NCBI GenBank assembly: GCA_964369545.1
Contig: CAYJFA010000002.1
Location: 1 to 64,000, forward strand
DNA from: BNWE01 sp964369545
GTDB taxonomy: Bacteria > Pseudomonadota > Alphaproteobacteria > UBA3830
Direction of reading: 5' to 3'
Length of the DNA stretch: 64,000 bases
Each line of letters opens with the position of its first letter. Within the stretch, counting starts at the first letter, position 1. The notes under the pieces are model-generated. The model searched no databases, had not been told where the DNA came from, and worked only from the letters and a program-made list of their open reading frames with translations. The position numbers and the translations under genes are program-made. This document shows, one piece after another, positions 29,823 to 38,295 of the stretch.

Positions 29823-30875
29823 ATGGATTTTAAAGATACAAAAATCTCAACATTAATACCTACTAAAATTATTGGTCCGATTCATATTAATTATGATAAC
29901 AATGTAGAATTGATAGATGTGCCGCTGGCTACGTTTGAATTACCAATTTGGCATTCTACAAAACGAGGCGCTATTGTTTCTCAAAAAACATCCGGAATCA
30001 ATGTTGTTGTTACCGAAGATGTTATGACAAGATCTATTGTTTTAGAGGCTTTGTCTCTTGAGATAGCAGTTAATTGCAGTAAATGGATTAAAGCAAATGA
30101 AAAGCATATTGACGCAGTTATAAAGTCCACAAGTCGATTTGTAGCATTAAAAAGTATTCATATTGAAAATGTAGGGCGCTTGTTATATGCAAGATTGTCG
30201 ATGGAAACCGGTAATGCATCGGGGCATAATATTACAACGAAAGCAGCTGATGCAGTAGCTACTTTTATTATATCCAAATTTGAAAATATCAAATATGTCT
30301 CTGTTTCCGGCAATTATTGTACCGACAAAAAAAACTCTTCAGTAAATGGAATTTTAGGGAGAGGAAAACGTGTATCTGCAGAGATATTTGTTCCACGAGA
30401 TATTTGTAAAACTATTTTGAAAACTACGCCAGAAAAGATAGTTGCTTTAAATGTTAAAAAAAATTTTGTTGGAAGTATATTGTCTGGTGGAGTACGGAGC
30501 GCAAATGCGCATTTCGCCAATGTTGTACTGGCATTGTATCTCGCAACCGGACAGGATGCTGCGAATGTAGTAGAGGCATCGCAGGGTATTACATTTGCAG
30601 ATACAGATAACGGGAATCTATACTTTTCGATTACAATTCCAAATATTATTATCGGCACTGTTGGTAACGGAAAAAATTACGAATTTGCATTATCGAATTT
30701 AGATATTATGAAATGTGATCCAAGCGATCAAAAATCTGCAAAACGCCTATCTGCAATAATTGCCGCGACAGTATTATGTGCAGAATTATCTTTAATGGCG
30801 GCACAGACGGTTGAAGGAGATCTTGTGAAAGCCCATATGGAACTGGAAAGAGGATTTCATGCAGACGCATCCTAA
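29823..30875 (+). CDS. hmgA: HMG-CoA reductase (class I type)
   Basis: This enzyme reduces HMG-CoA to mevalonate with NADPH. Numbered from the ATG at 29823 (350 residues), all four catalytic residues of the class I enzymes are present: E39 in PLATFE, K169 in NYCTDKK, D245 in GQDAAN and H338 in LVKAHME. The motifs GNASGHNIT and GRGKRVSAE also follow the eukaryotic/archaeal class I pattern. The hydrophobic N-terminal anchor of animal enzymes is absent, so it is soluble. A TTG eleven codons upstream is possible, but the ATG fits the family's start. It overlaps the HMG-CoA synthase gene by 17 bases. Mevalonate genes are uncommon in Alphaproteobacteria, which mostly use the MEP route. Confidence 0.9.
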   Translation: MDFKDTKISTLIPTKIIGPIHINYDNNVELIDVPLATFELPIWHSTKRGAIVSQKTSGINVVVTEDVMTRSIVLEALSLEIAVNCSKWIKANEKHIDAVIKSTSRFVALKSIHIENVGRLLYARLSMETGNASGHNITTKAADAVATFIISKFENIKYVSVSGNYCTDKKNSSVNGILGRGKRVSAEIFVPRDICKTILKTTPEKIVALNVKKNFVGSILSGGVRSANAHFANVVLALYLATGQDAANVVEASQGITFADTDNGNLYFSITIPNIIIGTVGNGKNYEFALSNLDIMKCDPSDQKSAKRLSAIIAATVLCAELSLMAAQTVEGDLVKAHMELERGFHADAS

Positions 30876-31998
30876 TATCGGCATTGATTCTATTGCTTTT
30901 TCTACATCTAAATATTTTCTGGATTTAGAGACTTTAGCATCACATAGAAATGTTGAATATGCGAAATATTGTGAAGGAATAGGGCAGAAGCAAATGTCGG
31001 TGTTTCCTCCAAATGAAGATATTGTTACCATAGGAGTGGATGCAGCACAAAAAGCTCTATCTAAAATTAATGACAAAAATTCTATTGATTTCCTGATATT
31101 CGCGACAGAATCTTCCTTTGATTTATCAAAATCTGCAGGTATTTACCTTCACCATTTTTTACAATTAAAACCGGATTGTCGTGTGATAGATATAAAACAG
31201 GCTTGTTATTCAGCAACAGCTGCATTGCAATTGGCTAAATCTTTTATATCAGAAAATCTAGAATCCAAAGTTTTAATTGTTGGTTCTGATATTGTGAGAT
31301 ATTCTCCTTGCAGTTCTGGTGAGCCGACACAGGGAGGGGCTGCGGTTGCGATGGTTGTGGCGCAGAATCCTCGCATTATGTCCATTGAGAGATATTTTGG
31401 TGTACACACAATTGATATTATGGATTTTTGGCGTCCTGTAAATGTTGAAGAAGCACTATTTGATGGAAAACTATCGGCATATAACTATTTGAAATCTTTG
31501 GAAATTACATTTACCAGGTATTTGCAAAAATCTGGATTATCTACTGCGGAAATAGACTACGCATGTTTTCACGCTCCCTTTGGAAAAATGGCGATTAAAG
31601 CAGCAAAACAGATTTCAAAAGAAAGTAAAATAAAAAACACATTGATCTATAATGAATTAATAGGTAATAGCTGTTCTTCAGCGCTTTATATATGTTTAAT
31701 ATCTCTGTTGGATCATGCTAAAAATGAATTAGCAGGAAAAAGAGTGGGGATGTATAGTTATGGTTCCGGCAGTGTAGCTGAATATTTCAGTGGAATCATT
31801 TCAGATGAATATAAAACAATGCTGTCTCCAAGTGAAAACAGAAAAATACTTGATGATAGAATAGAAATATCGTTTAAAGAATATGAACATTTCTGCAAAG
31901 TTGGAAATATCTATTTATCTGATAATACATATAAAAATATTGGAAATGTAAGGCTGGTTGCAATAAAAAACGGATCCAGAATATATGAAACATGCTAG
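30859..31998 (+). CDS. mvaS: HMG-CoA synthase
   Basis: This 379-residue protein condenses acetyl-CoA with acetoacetyl-CoA to HMG-CoA. The catalytic triad is visible: E84 in FATESSFDLS, the acyl-accepting C116 in DIKQACYSAT, and H238 in CFHAPFGKM. The conserved YSYGSGSVAEYFS near the C-terminus is also present. The start overlaps the reductase gene by 17 bases and its stop overlaps the next gene by 7, so the genes are translationally coupled. Together with the reductase it makes mevalonate; the kinases and decarboxylase needed to reach isopentenyl diphosphate are not in the window. Confidence 0.95.
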   Translation: MQTHPNIGIDSIAFSTSKYFLDLETLASHRNVEYAKYCEGIGQKQMSVFPPNEDIVTIGVDAAQKALSKINDKNSIDFLIFATESSFDLSKSAGIYLHHFLQLKPDCRVIDIKQACYSATAALQLAKSFISENLESKVLIVGSDIVRYSPCSSGEPTQGGAAVAMVVAQNPRIMSIERYFGVHTIDIMDFWRPVNVEEALFDGKLSAYNYLKSLEITFTRYLQKSGLSTAEIDYACFHAPFGKMAIKAAKQISKESKIKNTLIYNELIGNSCSSALYICLISLLDHAKNELAGKRVGMYSYGSGSVAEYFSGIISDEYKTMLSPSENRKILDDRIEISFKEYEHFCKVGNIYLSDNTYKNIGNVRLVAIKNGSRIYETC

Positions 31999-32294
31999 AG
32001 TCAATACAATTTTTCTGCATAAAGAATGACAAAACTTACATTACACTTCGAGTAACTACAAAATCTTCAAAAAATTGTATTTGTGGTATAAGAAATGACG
32101 AATTACTTGTTTCAGTCACAGCAGCTCCAGAAAATAATAAAGCTAATACTAGTATAATTGATTTGTTGAGCGATAAAATCGGTATTGCGAAAAGAAAAAT
32201 TCATATTGTATCGGGCGAAAAATGTCGAAACAAAAAGATATGTATCGAAAAAATACTTAGTGAAAATGAGTTAGAAGCTCTTAAAAGTGAATAG
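31992..32294 (+). CDS. DUF167 / YggU family protein
   Basis: The 100-residue protein has the DUF167 core: ITLRVTTKSSKNCI, then LLVSVTAAPENNKANTSIIDLLSDKI and KIHIVSGEKCRNKKICI. The A-x-P-x-x-x-K-A-N pattern is diagnostic. Family function is unknown; small alpha/beta structure is known for E. coli YggU. In Alphaproteobacteria it often neighbours housekeeping operons. The start overlaps mvaS by seven bases. Confidence 0.85.
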   Translation: MLESIQFFCIKNDKTYITLRVTTKSSKNCICGIRNDELLVSVTAAPENNKANTSIIDLLSDKIGIAKRKIHIVSGEKCRNKKICIEKILSENELEALKSE

Positions 32295-32348
32295 CTTTAT
32301 ATATTTTAAAATATTAATATTTTTGCGATACTGAATTTCAGTCAAAAA

Positions 32349-33065
32349 ATGGGGAGCATTATGCGTATTTCAGGAAGAGCGAACAATGAAATGAGAAAAA
32401 TAGAGGTAATTCCTAATTATTTAAGTCATGCAGAAGGAAGTTGCTTGATATCCTTTGGAAACACTAAAGTTTTATGCGCAGTGACATTAGAAGATCGTGT
32501 ACCCGTTTTTTTAAAAGGAACGGGTAAGGGATGGATTTCTGCCGAATACTCATTGCTTCCTCGTTCGACCAATACTCGTACCGATAGGGAAGCGGTGAAA
32601 GGAAAGCAAACCGGAAGAACACATGAAATTCAAAGACTTATAGGTCGTTCACTTAGAGCGTCGCTGTCTCTGGATGATCTTGGGGAACGTCAGATAAAAA
32701 TTGATTGTGATGTAATTCAGGCAGATGGTGGAACAAGAACAGCTTCCGTTTGCGGAGCTTGTATTGCGTTGGGATTGGCGATAAAAAAAATGAAATTCAA
32801 ATATAATCCATTTAAGCATCTAGTGGCTGGGATTTCATGTGGAATTGTTGCTGGAAGTTCTGTGATAGATCTTGATTTTATAGAAGATTCTAATGCAGAA
32901 ATCGATGCCAATTTTGTTTTTATAGATACCGGTGATTTGGTTGAAGTTCAAGCGACAGGAGAAAATGGTGTGTTTAATGATAAACAACTATTGGAAATGC
33001 TTTCTCTTGCGCGTGAGGGGGCTAAGAAGATTTTTGATATTCAAAAGGAATTTTTATTAGGATAG
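32349..33065 (+). CDS. rph: Ribonuclease PH
   Basis: This 238-residue phosphorolytic exoribonuclease trims tRNA 3' ends. Visible motifs are CAVTLEDRVPVFLKGTGKGW, AEYSLLPRSTNTRTDREAVKGKQTGRTHEIQRLIGRSLRA (in pieces), DCDVIQADGGTRTASVCG and VEVQATGENGVF, all standard for RNase PH. A second Met lies three codons downstream (at 32361); the ATG at 32349 was kept, although the G-rich TGGGGAGC stretch suits the second start slightly better. Ten bases separate it from rdgB, the usual neighbour. Confidence 0.95.
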   Translation: MGSIMRISGRANNEMRKIEVIPNYLSHAEGSCLISFGNTKVLCAVTLEDRVPVFLKGTGKGWISAEYSLLPRSTNTRTDREAVKGKQTGRTHEIQRLIGRSLRASLSLDDLGERQIKIDCDVIQADGGTRTASVCGACIALGLAIKKMKFKYNPFKHLVAGISCGIVAGSSVIDLDFIEDSNAEIDANFVFIDTGDLVEVQATGENGVFNDKQLLEMLSLAREGAKKIFDIQKEFLLG

Positions 33066-33074
33066 ACTGCAAAA

Positions 33075-33704
33075 GTGAGTAATATTTTTAAAAAACTTGG
33101 AATTAATAAAATAGTTATCGCAAGTACCAATGTAGGAAAAATCGAACAGATAAAAAACTTCGATGTTTTTAAAAATATAGAGCTTTTATCTGCATGTGAT
33201 TTTGATCTTAGCGAGGTTGAAGAGACGGAAGATAATCTTGAGGGTAACGCCCTATTAAAAGTTAGGCATTGTTATCAGTGTACAGGCATGCCTTCTCTCA
33301 GTGATGATACGGGGTTTTTTATGAATGCGCTTGACGGATTTCCGGGAATTCATTGTGGTAGGATAGCGGAAGTGGCTCCCGGGAAACGAGATTTCGATAT
33401 GGTTGCACGAATTGTAAATGAAAAATTAGGGAACAACTCAGATAGAAGCTGTAAGTTTTCATCAGTAGTCGCTTTCGTTATGAATGGAAGAGAATATGTT
33501 GCAAGAGGAGATATGCCTGGAACATTTGTTTATCCTGCAATGAAAGGAAAAAATATTGACAATGGCGGATATAATCCATATTTCATTCCTGAATATTCAA
33601 ATATTACATACGCACAGAGCGGTATTACAACTAAGTCTATTGCAAGTCATCGATCTATAGCCATACAAAATCTTGTCAAAAAGATAGAGTTATCAATTAG
33701 TTAA
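33075..33704 (+). CDS. rdgB: XTP/dITP diphosphatase (Ham1/RdgB family)
   Basis: The 209-residue protein has the Ham1 signatures: IVIASTNVGKIEQI at the start, PSLSDDTGFFMNALDGFPG in the centre and a C-terminal SHRSIAIQNL. It removes non-canonical purine nucleotides (ITP, XTP) from the pool. The start is GTG at 33075, with poor Shine-Dalgarno; the GTG is consistent with the short distance to rph. Its stop overlaps the ATG of hemW by one base (TAATG). Confidence 0.93.
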   Translation: MSNIFKKLGINKIVIASTNVGKIEQIKNFDVFKNIELLSACDFDLSEVEETEDNLEGNALLKVRHCYQCTGMPSLSDDTGFFMNALDGFPGIHCGRIAEVAPGKRDFDMVARIVNEKLGNNSDRSCKFSSVVAFVMNGREYVARGDMPGTFVYPAMKGKNIDNGGYNPYFIPEYSNITYAQSGITTKSIASHRSIAIQNLVKKIELSIS

Positions 33705-34861
33705 TGATAAATGCTAATATAAAATCATTGTCTATTTATTTGCATTGGCCGTTTTGTTTATCGAAATGTCCGTATTGTGATTTTGCCAGCAGTGTTTTAA
33801 GAAATCCTTATTTGTATGATAATTTTGGAAAATATCTATTAGAAGATTTAAAAAAATCCATAAAAAAAATTAATGTTGAATCAATAAAAACCGTGTTTTT
33901 TGGCGGAGGAACGCCCTCTTTGATGTATCCGAAATCTATCGAAAATATTTTGAAATTTCTGCGAAATAATTATGCGATAAATAGTGATGCTGAAATCACT
34001 TTGGAAGCGAATCCTGGAACTTTTGACGCCCAAAAGATGATCGATTTTAGAAATGCGGGAATTAATCGATTATCATTAGGTATTCAGAGTTTTTCGGATG
34101 TTAATTTGAATTTTCTCGGGAGAATTTATAATTCTAAGCAAGCGAGTATCGCGACAGAAATAGTTTCTAAGGTATTTACCAATTTTAGCATTGATTTAAT
34201 GTATGGATACGAATGCCAGAATATAGATTCTTTTGAGTTGGATCTGCAAACAGCAGTTGATTTCGAGTGTAAACATCTATCGTGTTATCAGTTGACATTT
34301 GAAGAAAACACTCCTTTTCATGATCAGCTTTTAGGCGGAGGTATAAAACGAATCCAGGAAGATCAAGAGATTTATTTATATAGATATATCAATGAGTTCT
34401 TAAAAAATCATAATATATTTCGCTATGAGGTTTCAAATTATTCTGCTGAAGATTATAAATCGCAACACAATCTATCTTATTGGAATTACGATGATTATTT
34501 GGGAATAGGTCCCGGAGCTCATAGTCGTATAACTGCAATTAATGGACGAAAAACTGAAATCATAAAAATTTCTGATCCATATGAATGGAGTATTGCATTA
34601 GAAAATAGCGTATTAAGAGAACTTACTGCAGAAGAGGAACTTCAGGAAATTATTATTACAGGGTTAAGAGTATCGACTGGATTAAATATGCAAAATATCT
34701 ATAAAAGGATACCAAAAAATATTGTTGATGGAACTCTCACTTTAAATAAACTTCAATTTCTTCATAACAATAATTTTATTGAAAATGATCCTAATAAGAT
34801 TAAACTTACGGAAATCGGAGTTATCAAATTGAATTCTGTAATTGAGTTTTTGCTTTCGTAA
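33704..34861 (+). CDS. hemW: HemW-type radical SAM protein
   Basis: This 385-residue protein has the radical-SAM cysteines as CLSKCPYCDF (C-x3-C-x2-C) preceded by YLHWPFC, then FFGGGTPSLM and NRLSLGIQSF, and a C-terminal HemN_C-like winged helix region. HemW proteins bind and deliver heme; they are often misnamed oxygen-independent coproporphyrinogen oxidase. The extra cysteine in CDF that marks HemN-type enzymes is not decisive here. It starts one base inside the rdgB stop and is followed by lysC. Confidence 0.9.
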   Translation: MINANIKSLSIYLHWPFCLSKCPYCDFASSVLRNPYLYDNFGKYLLEDLKKSIKKINVESIKTVFFGGGTPSLMYPKSIENILKFLRNNYAINSDAEITLEANPGTFDAQKMIDFRNAGINRLSLGIQSFSDVNLNFLGRIYNSKQASIATEIVSKVFTNFSIDLMYGYECQNIDSFELDLQTAVDFECKHLSCYQLTFEENTPFHDQLLGGGIKRIQEDQEIYLYRYINEFLKNHNIFRYEVSNYSAEDYKSQHNLSYWNYDDYLGIGPGAHSRITAINGRKTEIIKISDPYEWSIALENSVLRELTAEEELQEIIITGLRVSTGLNMQNIYKRIPKNIVDGTLTLNKLQFLHNNNFIENDPNKIKLTEIGVIKLNSVIEFLLS

Positions 34862-34915
34862 TTGAATAGATTGTGTATACTTGTTTCACATTGTTTCCAA
34901 CAGCGGGGATTAAAT

Positions 34916-36097
34916 TTGTCTTGTATTGTTCAAAAGTTCGGCGGAACGTCGGTTGCTAATCTTGAGAGAATCAAAAATGCAGCAAATATCGTTTCTCGGG
35001 CCAGATCTAAATACAATGATGTCGTTGTTGTTGTCTCTGCAATGGCAGGTGTTACAAACAAATTTGTTGAGTATGTTAACCATATGGGAACCTTTGAAGG
35101 CGATGCGGAATACGACAGCGTTGTTTCGTCGGGCGAGTTGGTAACATCTGGGTTGATGGCTATTGCATTACGAAATATTGGTATTAAATCTAGGTCATAT
35201 TCTTCTTGGCAGGTTCCTGTTTTTACAGACAATAATCATGGAAGGGCAGTTATTCAAAGTATTGATCCGTCTAATTTACAAAGAGATTTAGAAAATGGAA
35301 TTGTGCCTGTTGTTTGCGGATTTCAAGGGGTTAGTTCAGAAAATAAAATTACTACACTTGGACGCGGCGGTTCTGATCTGACAGCTGTTGCTGTTTCGTC
35401 TGCAATTAAAGCAGATTTATGTGAAATATATTCTGATGTAGACGGCGTATATACTGTGGATCCCAATTTATATCCTTACGCAACAAAGATTGATAGTATT
35501 TGCTATAATGAAATGCTGGAAATGGCATCACATGGCGCGAAAGTTCTGCAGGAGCAATCTGTGGATTATGCGATGAAGAAGAATGTTGTTGTCCGCGTTG
35601 CCTCTAGTTTTCTGGATAATGGAGGTACGATAATTTCTTCGGCTGCTCCATCTTCTCCATTTTGTGGGATGGCTGTTACGCATAATCTTTCTCAGATTAA
35701 AGCTAATTATAAGGAAGAGAAAAATTTTTCTGAATTATTAGCAATTCTTGAAAAAAATCTTATTCACGCAGAAGTCTTTAAAAACAATTGCTTATGTAAA
35801 GTAAACATTATGGTCGACAACAAAAGAACTCCAGAAGTTATAAATATTTTAGAAAATTGTGATTTTGTTTTAAAAGTTAAGCAGGAAATCGTGCGCAGAA
35901 ATTTTTCTAAAATAAGCGTAATTGGATCTTCTATCTACGAATCCGTTGGGCGTGAACTGGCTAAAGAATTGAAAGGCAAAAAAATTAGTATATTTGGATG
36001 TTCGGCGAAACAGCACCGAGCAAATTTAGTTATTTCCAGTGATCAATTATTAAACGCTGTTTCTGTATTACATAAATATTGTGGTTTTGATAAATGA
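34916..36097 (+). CDS. lysC: Aspartate kinase
   Basis: The 393-residue protein phosphorylates aspartate, the first step to diaminopimelate, lysine, methionine and threonine. The kinase motif KFGGTSVANLERI is at the N-terminus, and GRGGSDLTAVA and YSDVDGVYTVDP follow; two ACT domains occupy the C-terminal third. The TTG start at 34916 is preferred over the far TTG at 34862 because GGGGA (34905-34909) sits six bases upstream and residue 2 then leads directly into the first strand. Its end overlaps the next gene by four bases (ATGA). Diaminopimelate for peptidoglycan is the likely main product in this organism. Confidence 0.93.
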   Translation: MSCIVQKFGGTSVANLERIKNAANIVSRARSKYNDVVVVVSAMAGVTNKFVEYVNHMGTFEGDAEYDSVVSSGELVTSGLMAIALRNIGIKSRSYSSWQVPVFTDNNHGRAVIQSIDPSNLQRDLENGIVPVVCGFQGVSSENKITTLGRGGSDLTAVAVSSAIKADLCEIYSDVDGVYTVDPNLYPYATKIDSICYNEMLEMASHGAKVLQEQSVDYAMKKNVVVRVASSFLDNGGTIISSAAPSSPFCGMAVTHNLSQIKANYKEEKNFSELLAILEKNLIHAEVFKNNCLCKVNIMVDNKRTPEVINILENCDFVLKVKQEIVRRNFSKISVIGSSIYESVGRELAKELKGKKISIFGCSAKQHRANLVISSDQLLNAVSVLHKYCGFDK

Positions 36098-37104
36098 AAA
36101 AATATGAGAAAATTCAAAAGCTTATGGAGCGTGGGTGCAATATCTTAGGATCGAAATACGCGATTCTAGGTGGAGCAATGACATGGATTTCCGAATCCAA
36201 CTTGGTATCCTCTATGGCGAATGCTGGAATATTTGGAGCGCTTGCTTCCGGAGCAATGGATGGAGATATTTTAAAAAGTGAAATAGAGCAAACACAGTCT
36301 AAAACCAAGTGTGATTTTGGTGTAAATATCATTCTCCTTAATCCGAAATTGCATGAACTGATAGAAGTATGCGGAGAAAAAAAGATATCTCACATTGTTT
36401 TAGCAGGCGGAGTTCCAGATAAAGAAGTTATAGACAAAATTCATTCGTATGGCATGCAGGTGATTTCGTTTGCGCCGGCGCTTTCGATTGCCAAAAGATT
36501 ATTTAAACACAAGGTAGATGCTTTAATTTTGGAAGGTAGCGAGGCTGGTGGTCATGTCGGTCCGATTTCTACTATGATTTTAATACAAGATATTTTGCTG
36601 AGTATGAAAGAATATCCGATTTTTATTGCTGGTGGAATTTTGCGCGGAGAAGTTTTTTCAAGCATGCTGCAGCTTGGGGCGTACGGATGTCAGCTTGGTA
36701 CTGTTTTTGCATGCGCAAAGGAATCCATAGCTCATGAAAATTTCAAAAAAGCGTTTTTTAGAGCTAGTGGAAGAGACGCGGTTACTCCAATTCAGCTGGA
36801 TAAAAAATTCCCAATTGCTCCTGTCAGAGCACTTAAAAATGTCGGCACAAATGAATTCATGGAAAAACAGAAAGAAGTAATAGAAAAATTTGAAAATAAT
36901 ACGATTTCTCTAGAGGATGGCAGATTATCCTTAGAACATTTTTGGGCTGGAACCCTTCGTAAGGCTGTGCATGAAGGAGACATTGACCGTGGATCATTAA
37001 TGGCAGGGCAAATTGTAGAAATTGTATGTGAAGAAAAAAGCGTTTATGACATAGTTGACAATATACTTTTTGAGGCAGAAACGTATTTAAATACAGTCGT
37101 GTGA
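36094..37104 (+). CDS. FabK/nitronate monooxygenase-like flavoprotein
   Basis: The 336-residue TIM-barrel protein shows LGGAMTWIS at the N-terminus, the FMN phosphate-binding pattern EGSEAGGHVG, then PIFIAGGI and GAYGCQLGTVFACA. This fits the 2-nitropropane dioxygenase superfamily, which includes nitronate monooxygenases and the FMN enoyl-ACP reductase FabK. Without substrate-pocket residues I cannot decide between them; a FabK role would supply fatty-acid synthesis. It overlaps lysC by four bases. Confidence 0.75.
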   Translation: MKKYEKIQKLMERGCNILGSKYAILGGAMTWISESNLVSSMANAGIFGALASGAMDGDILKSEIEQTQSKTKCDFGVNIILLNPKLHELIEVCGEKKISHIVLAGGVPDKEVIDKIHSYGMQVISFAPALSIAKRLFKHKVDALILEGSEAGGHVGPISTMILIQDILLSMKEYPIFIAGGILRGEVFSSMLQLGAYGCQLGTVFACAKESIAHENFKKAFFRASGRDAVTPIQLDKKFPIAPVRALKNVGTNEFMEKQKEVIEKFENNTISLEDGRLSLEHFWAGTLRKAVHEGDIDRGSLMAGQIVEIVCEEKSVYDIVDNILFEAETYLNTVV

Positions 37105-37208
37105 CATTCAAAAATTTTTAATTTAATTTAAATCATAACAATCAAGATTTTATATTTTTTTAATATTAATACGTTAATGTGAGTATCATGTATATGAAGG
37201 GAAGAAGT

Positions 37209-37538
37209 ATGAATAAAAAAATTATTATTGCGGCAGTGTTGGGTATGTTTGCAATATCTCCTATAAATGAATCTTTTGCGAAAAACAATAATGAGCAATC
37301 ACTGGATATCGAAGAGAATGAAACCAAACAAGAGTTAAACGATTCGAAAGATAAAAAGGCACATAAGGCGCATAAAAAAAGTACACACAACAAGAAACAT
37401 CATAAGAAAAACCACAAGAAAAAGAAAAAAGGTAAGAAAAACACGGGTGAGAAAGAACATAATACAAGAAAACAAAAGCACAGTGGAAAAAATGCTAAGA
37501 AGGAAAAAACATCTCAATATAACAGAATGGAAAATTAA
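37209..37538 (+). CDS. Exported lysine/histidine-rich basic protein
   Basis: The 109-residue product starts with a signal peptide (NKKIIIAAVLGMFAISPINESFA, cleavage after FA) and continues with a short acidic stretch and then about 60 residues rich in Lys, His and Asn (KKHHKKNHKKKKK). The ATG at 37209 with a purine-rich GGGAAGAAG just before it is preferred over the upstream ATG at 37179. Low complexity prevents a family call; such proteins bind nucleic acid, anions or metals. It may be an envelope or secreted protein. It is convergent with lolA, with a hairpin between. Confidence 0.6.
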   Translation: MNKKIIIAAVLGMFAISPINESFAKNNNEQSLDIEENETKQELNDSKDKKAHKAHKKSTHNKKHHKKNHKKKKKGKKNTGEKEHNTRKQKHSGKNAKKEKTSQYNRMEN

Positions 37539-37579
37539 AACATATTTCTTTTTTAGAGATACGAGAGCATAGTTATTGA

Positions 37580-37623
37580 ACTTACCAGCTATAAATTTCT
37601 TCAAATTTTTATGGCCGGTAAGT
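37580..37623. terminator. Bidirectional hairpin between convergent genes
   Basis: ACTTACC pairs with GGTAAGT at the ends, the stem continues through GC and an A-rich/U-rich stretch on both sides of an AT-rich loop. It lies in the 104 bases between the basic-protein gene (plus) and lolA (minus). Only short T-rich tails follow, so it may act in both directions with moderate strength. Confidence 0.5.
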
Positions 37624-37642
37624 ATTTATAAATGACATAAAA

Positions 37643-38290
37643 TCAATCAAAATCTGAGAATTCATTATCAGATATTTTTTTCCCGAATTCATGATTTAGT
37701 AAAATGACCTGTATTGAATTTCCAAATTTAATATCTTCTTTAGTATTATAAATTTCCCATTTTAGTAGCATAAACGGGCTTTTCTGAAATACCATTGTCA
37801 CTGCGCCGTCTATGTCTGGATCTTTTTTGCAAAATGTTATTGATAATATCCCATGCTCATCGACTATAGATAAAACTTTTATTGTATCCTTCAGCCTTAT
37901 TGTTGACTCCATAAAAAACGCCAATGGAGAGGAATACATGGATGTAACGGTCTTTTCATTTAGTTCCTTATCAAAGTGAATTGCTTTATTATTTTTTGTA
38001 ATAATAACATGTGTGGCCGGCTTGCGATAATCCATTTTCATTAAATAAGGTCGCTTGAGTAAGAAAACACCGAAACTTTCTCTACCTTTTTTATCTATTT
38101 GCACAAAATCTGCTTTGAGTGTTTTTATTGCATTGAAATAGCCTTCTATTTGTTTGATATAATCTTGATCAATATTTTTTTCTTTGATAACTACTTGTTT
38201 TATATCTGTTTTTACTTGCTGAACTTCTGCTGAAAGATTCCAGATAAATAATATTAAAAAGGATATGCAATATAGTATTTTTGATTTCAT
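37643..38290 (-). CDS. lolA: Outer-membrane lipoprotein carrier LolA
   Basis: The 215-residue protein has a signal peptide (LYCISFLILFIWNLSA) and the LolA core: YFNAIKTLKADFVQIDKKG, GVFLLKRPYLMKMDYRKP, then KAIHFDKELNEKTV and SPLAFFMES. LolA shuttles mature lipoproteins across the periplasm from LolCDE to the outer membrane, and clients with lipoboxes are present at 3661, 4497, 54443 and 56115. It lies 5 bases downstream of ftsK, a common alphaproteobacterial pair. Confidence 0.88.
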   Translation of the reverse strand: MKSKILYCISFLILFIWNLSAEVQQVKTDIKQVVIKEKNIDQDYIKQIEGYFNAIKTLKADFVQIDKKGRESFGVFLLKRPYLMKMDYRKPATHVIITKNNKAIHFDKELNEKTVTSMYSSPLAFFMESTIRLKDTIKVLSIVDEHGILSITFCKKDPDIDGAVTMVFQKSPFMLLKWEIYNTKEDIKFGNSIQVILLNHEFGKKISDNEFSDFD

Positions 38291-38295
38291 TAAAT

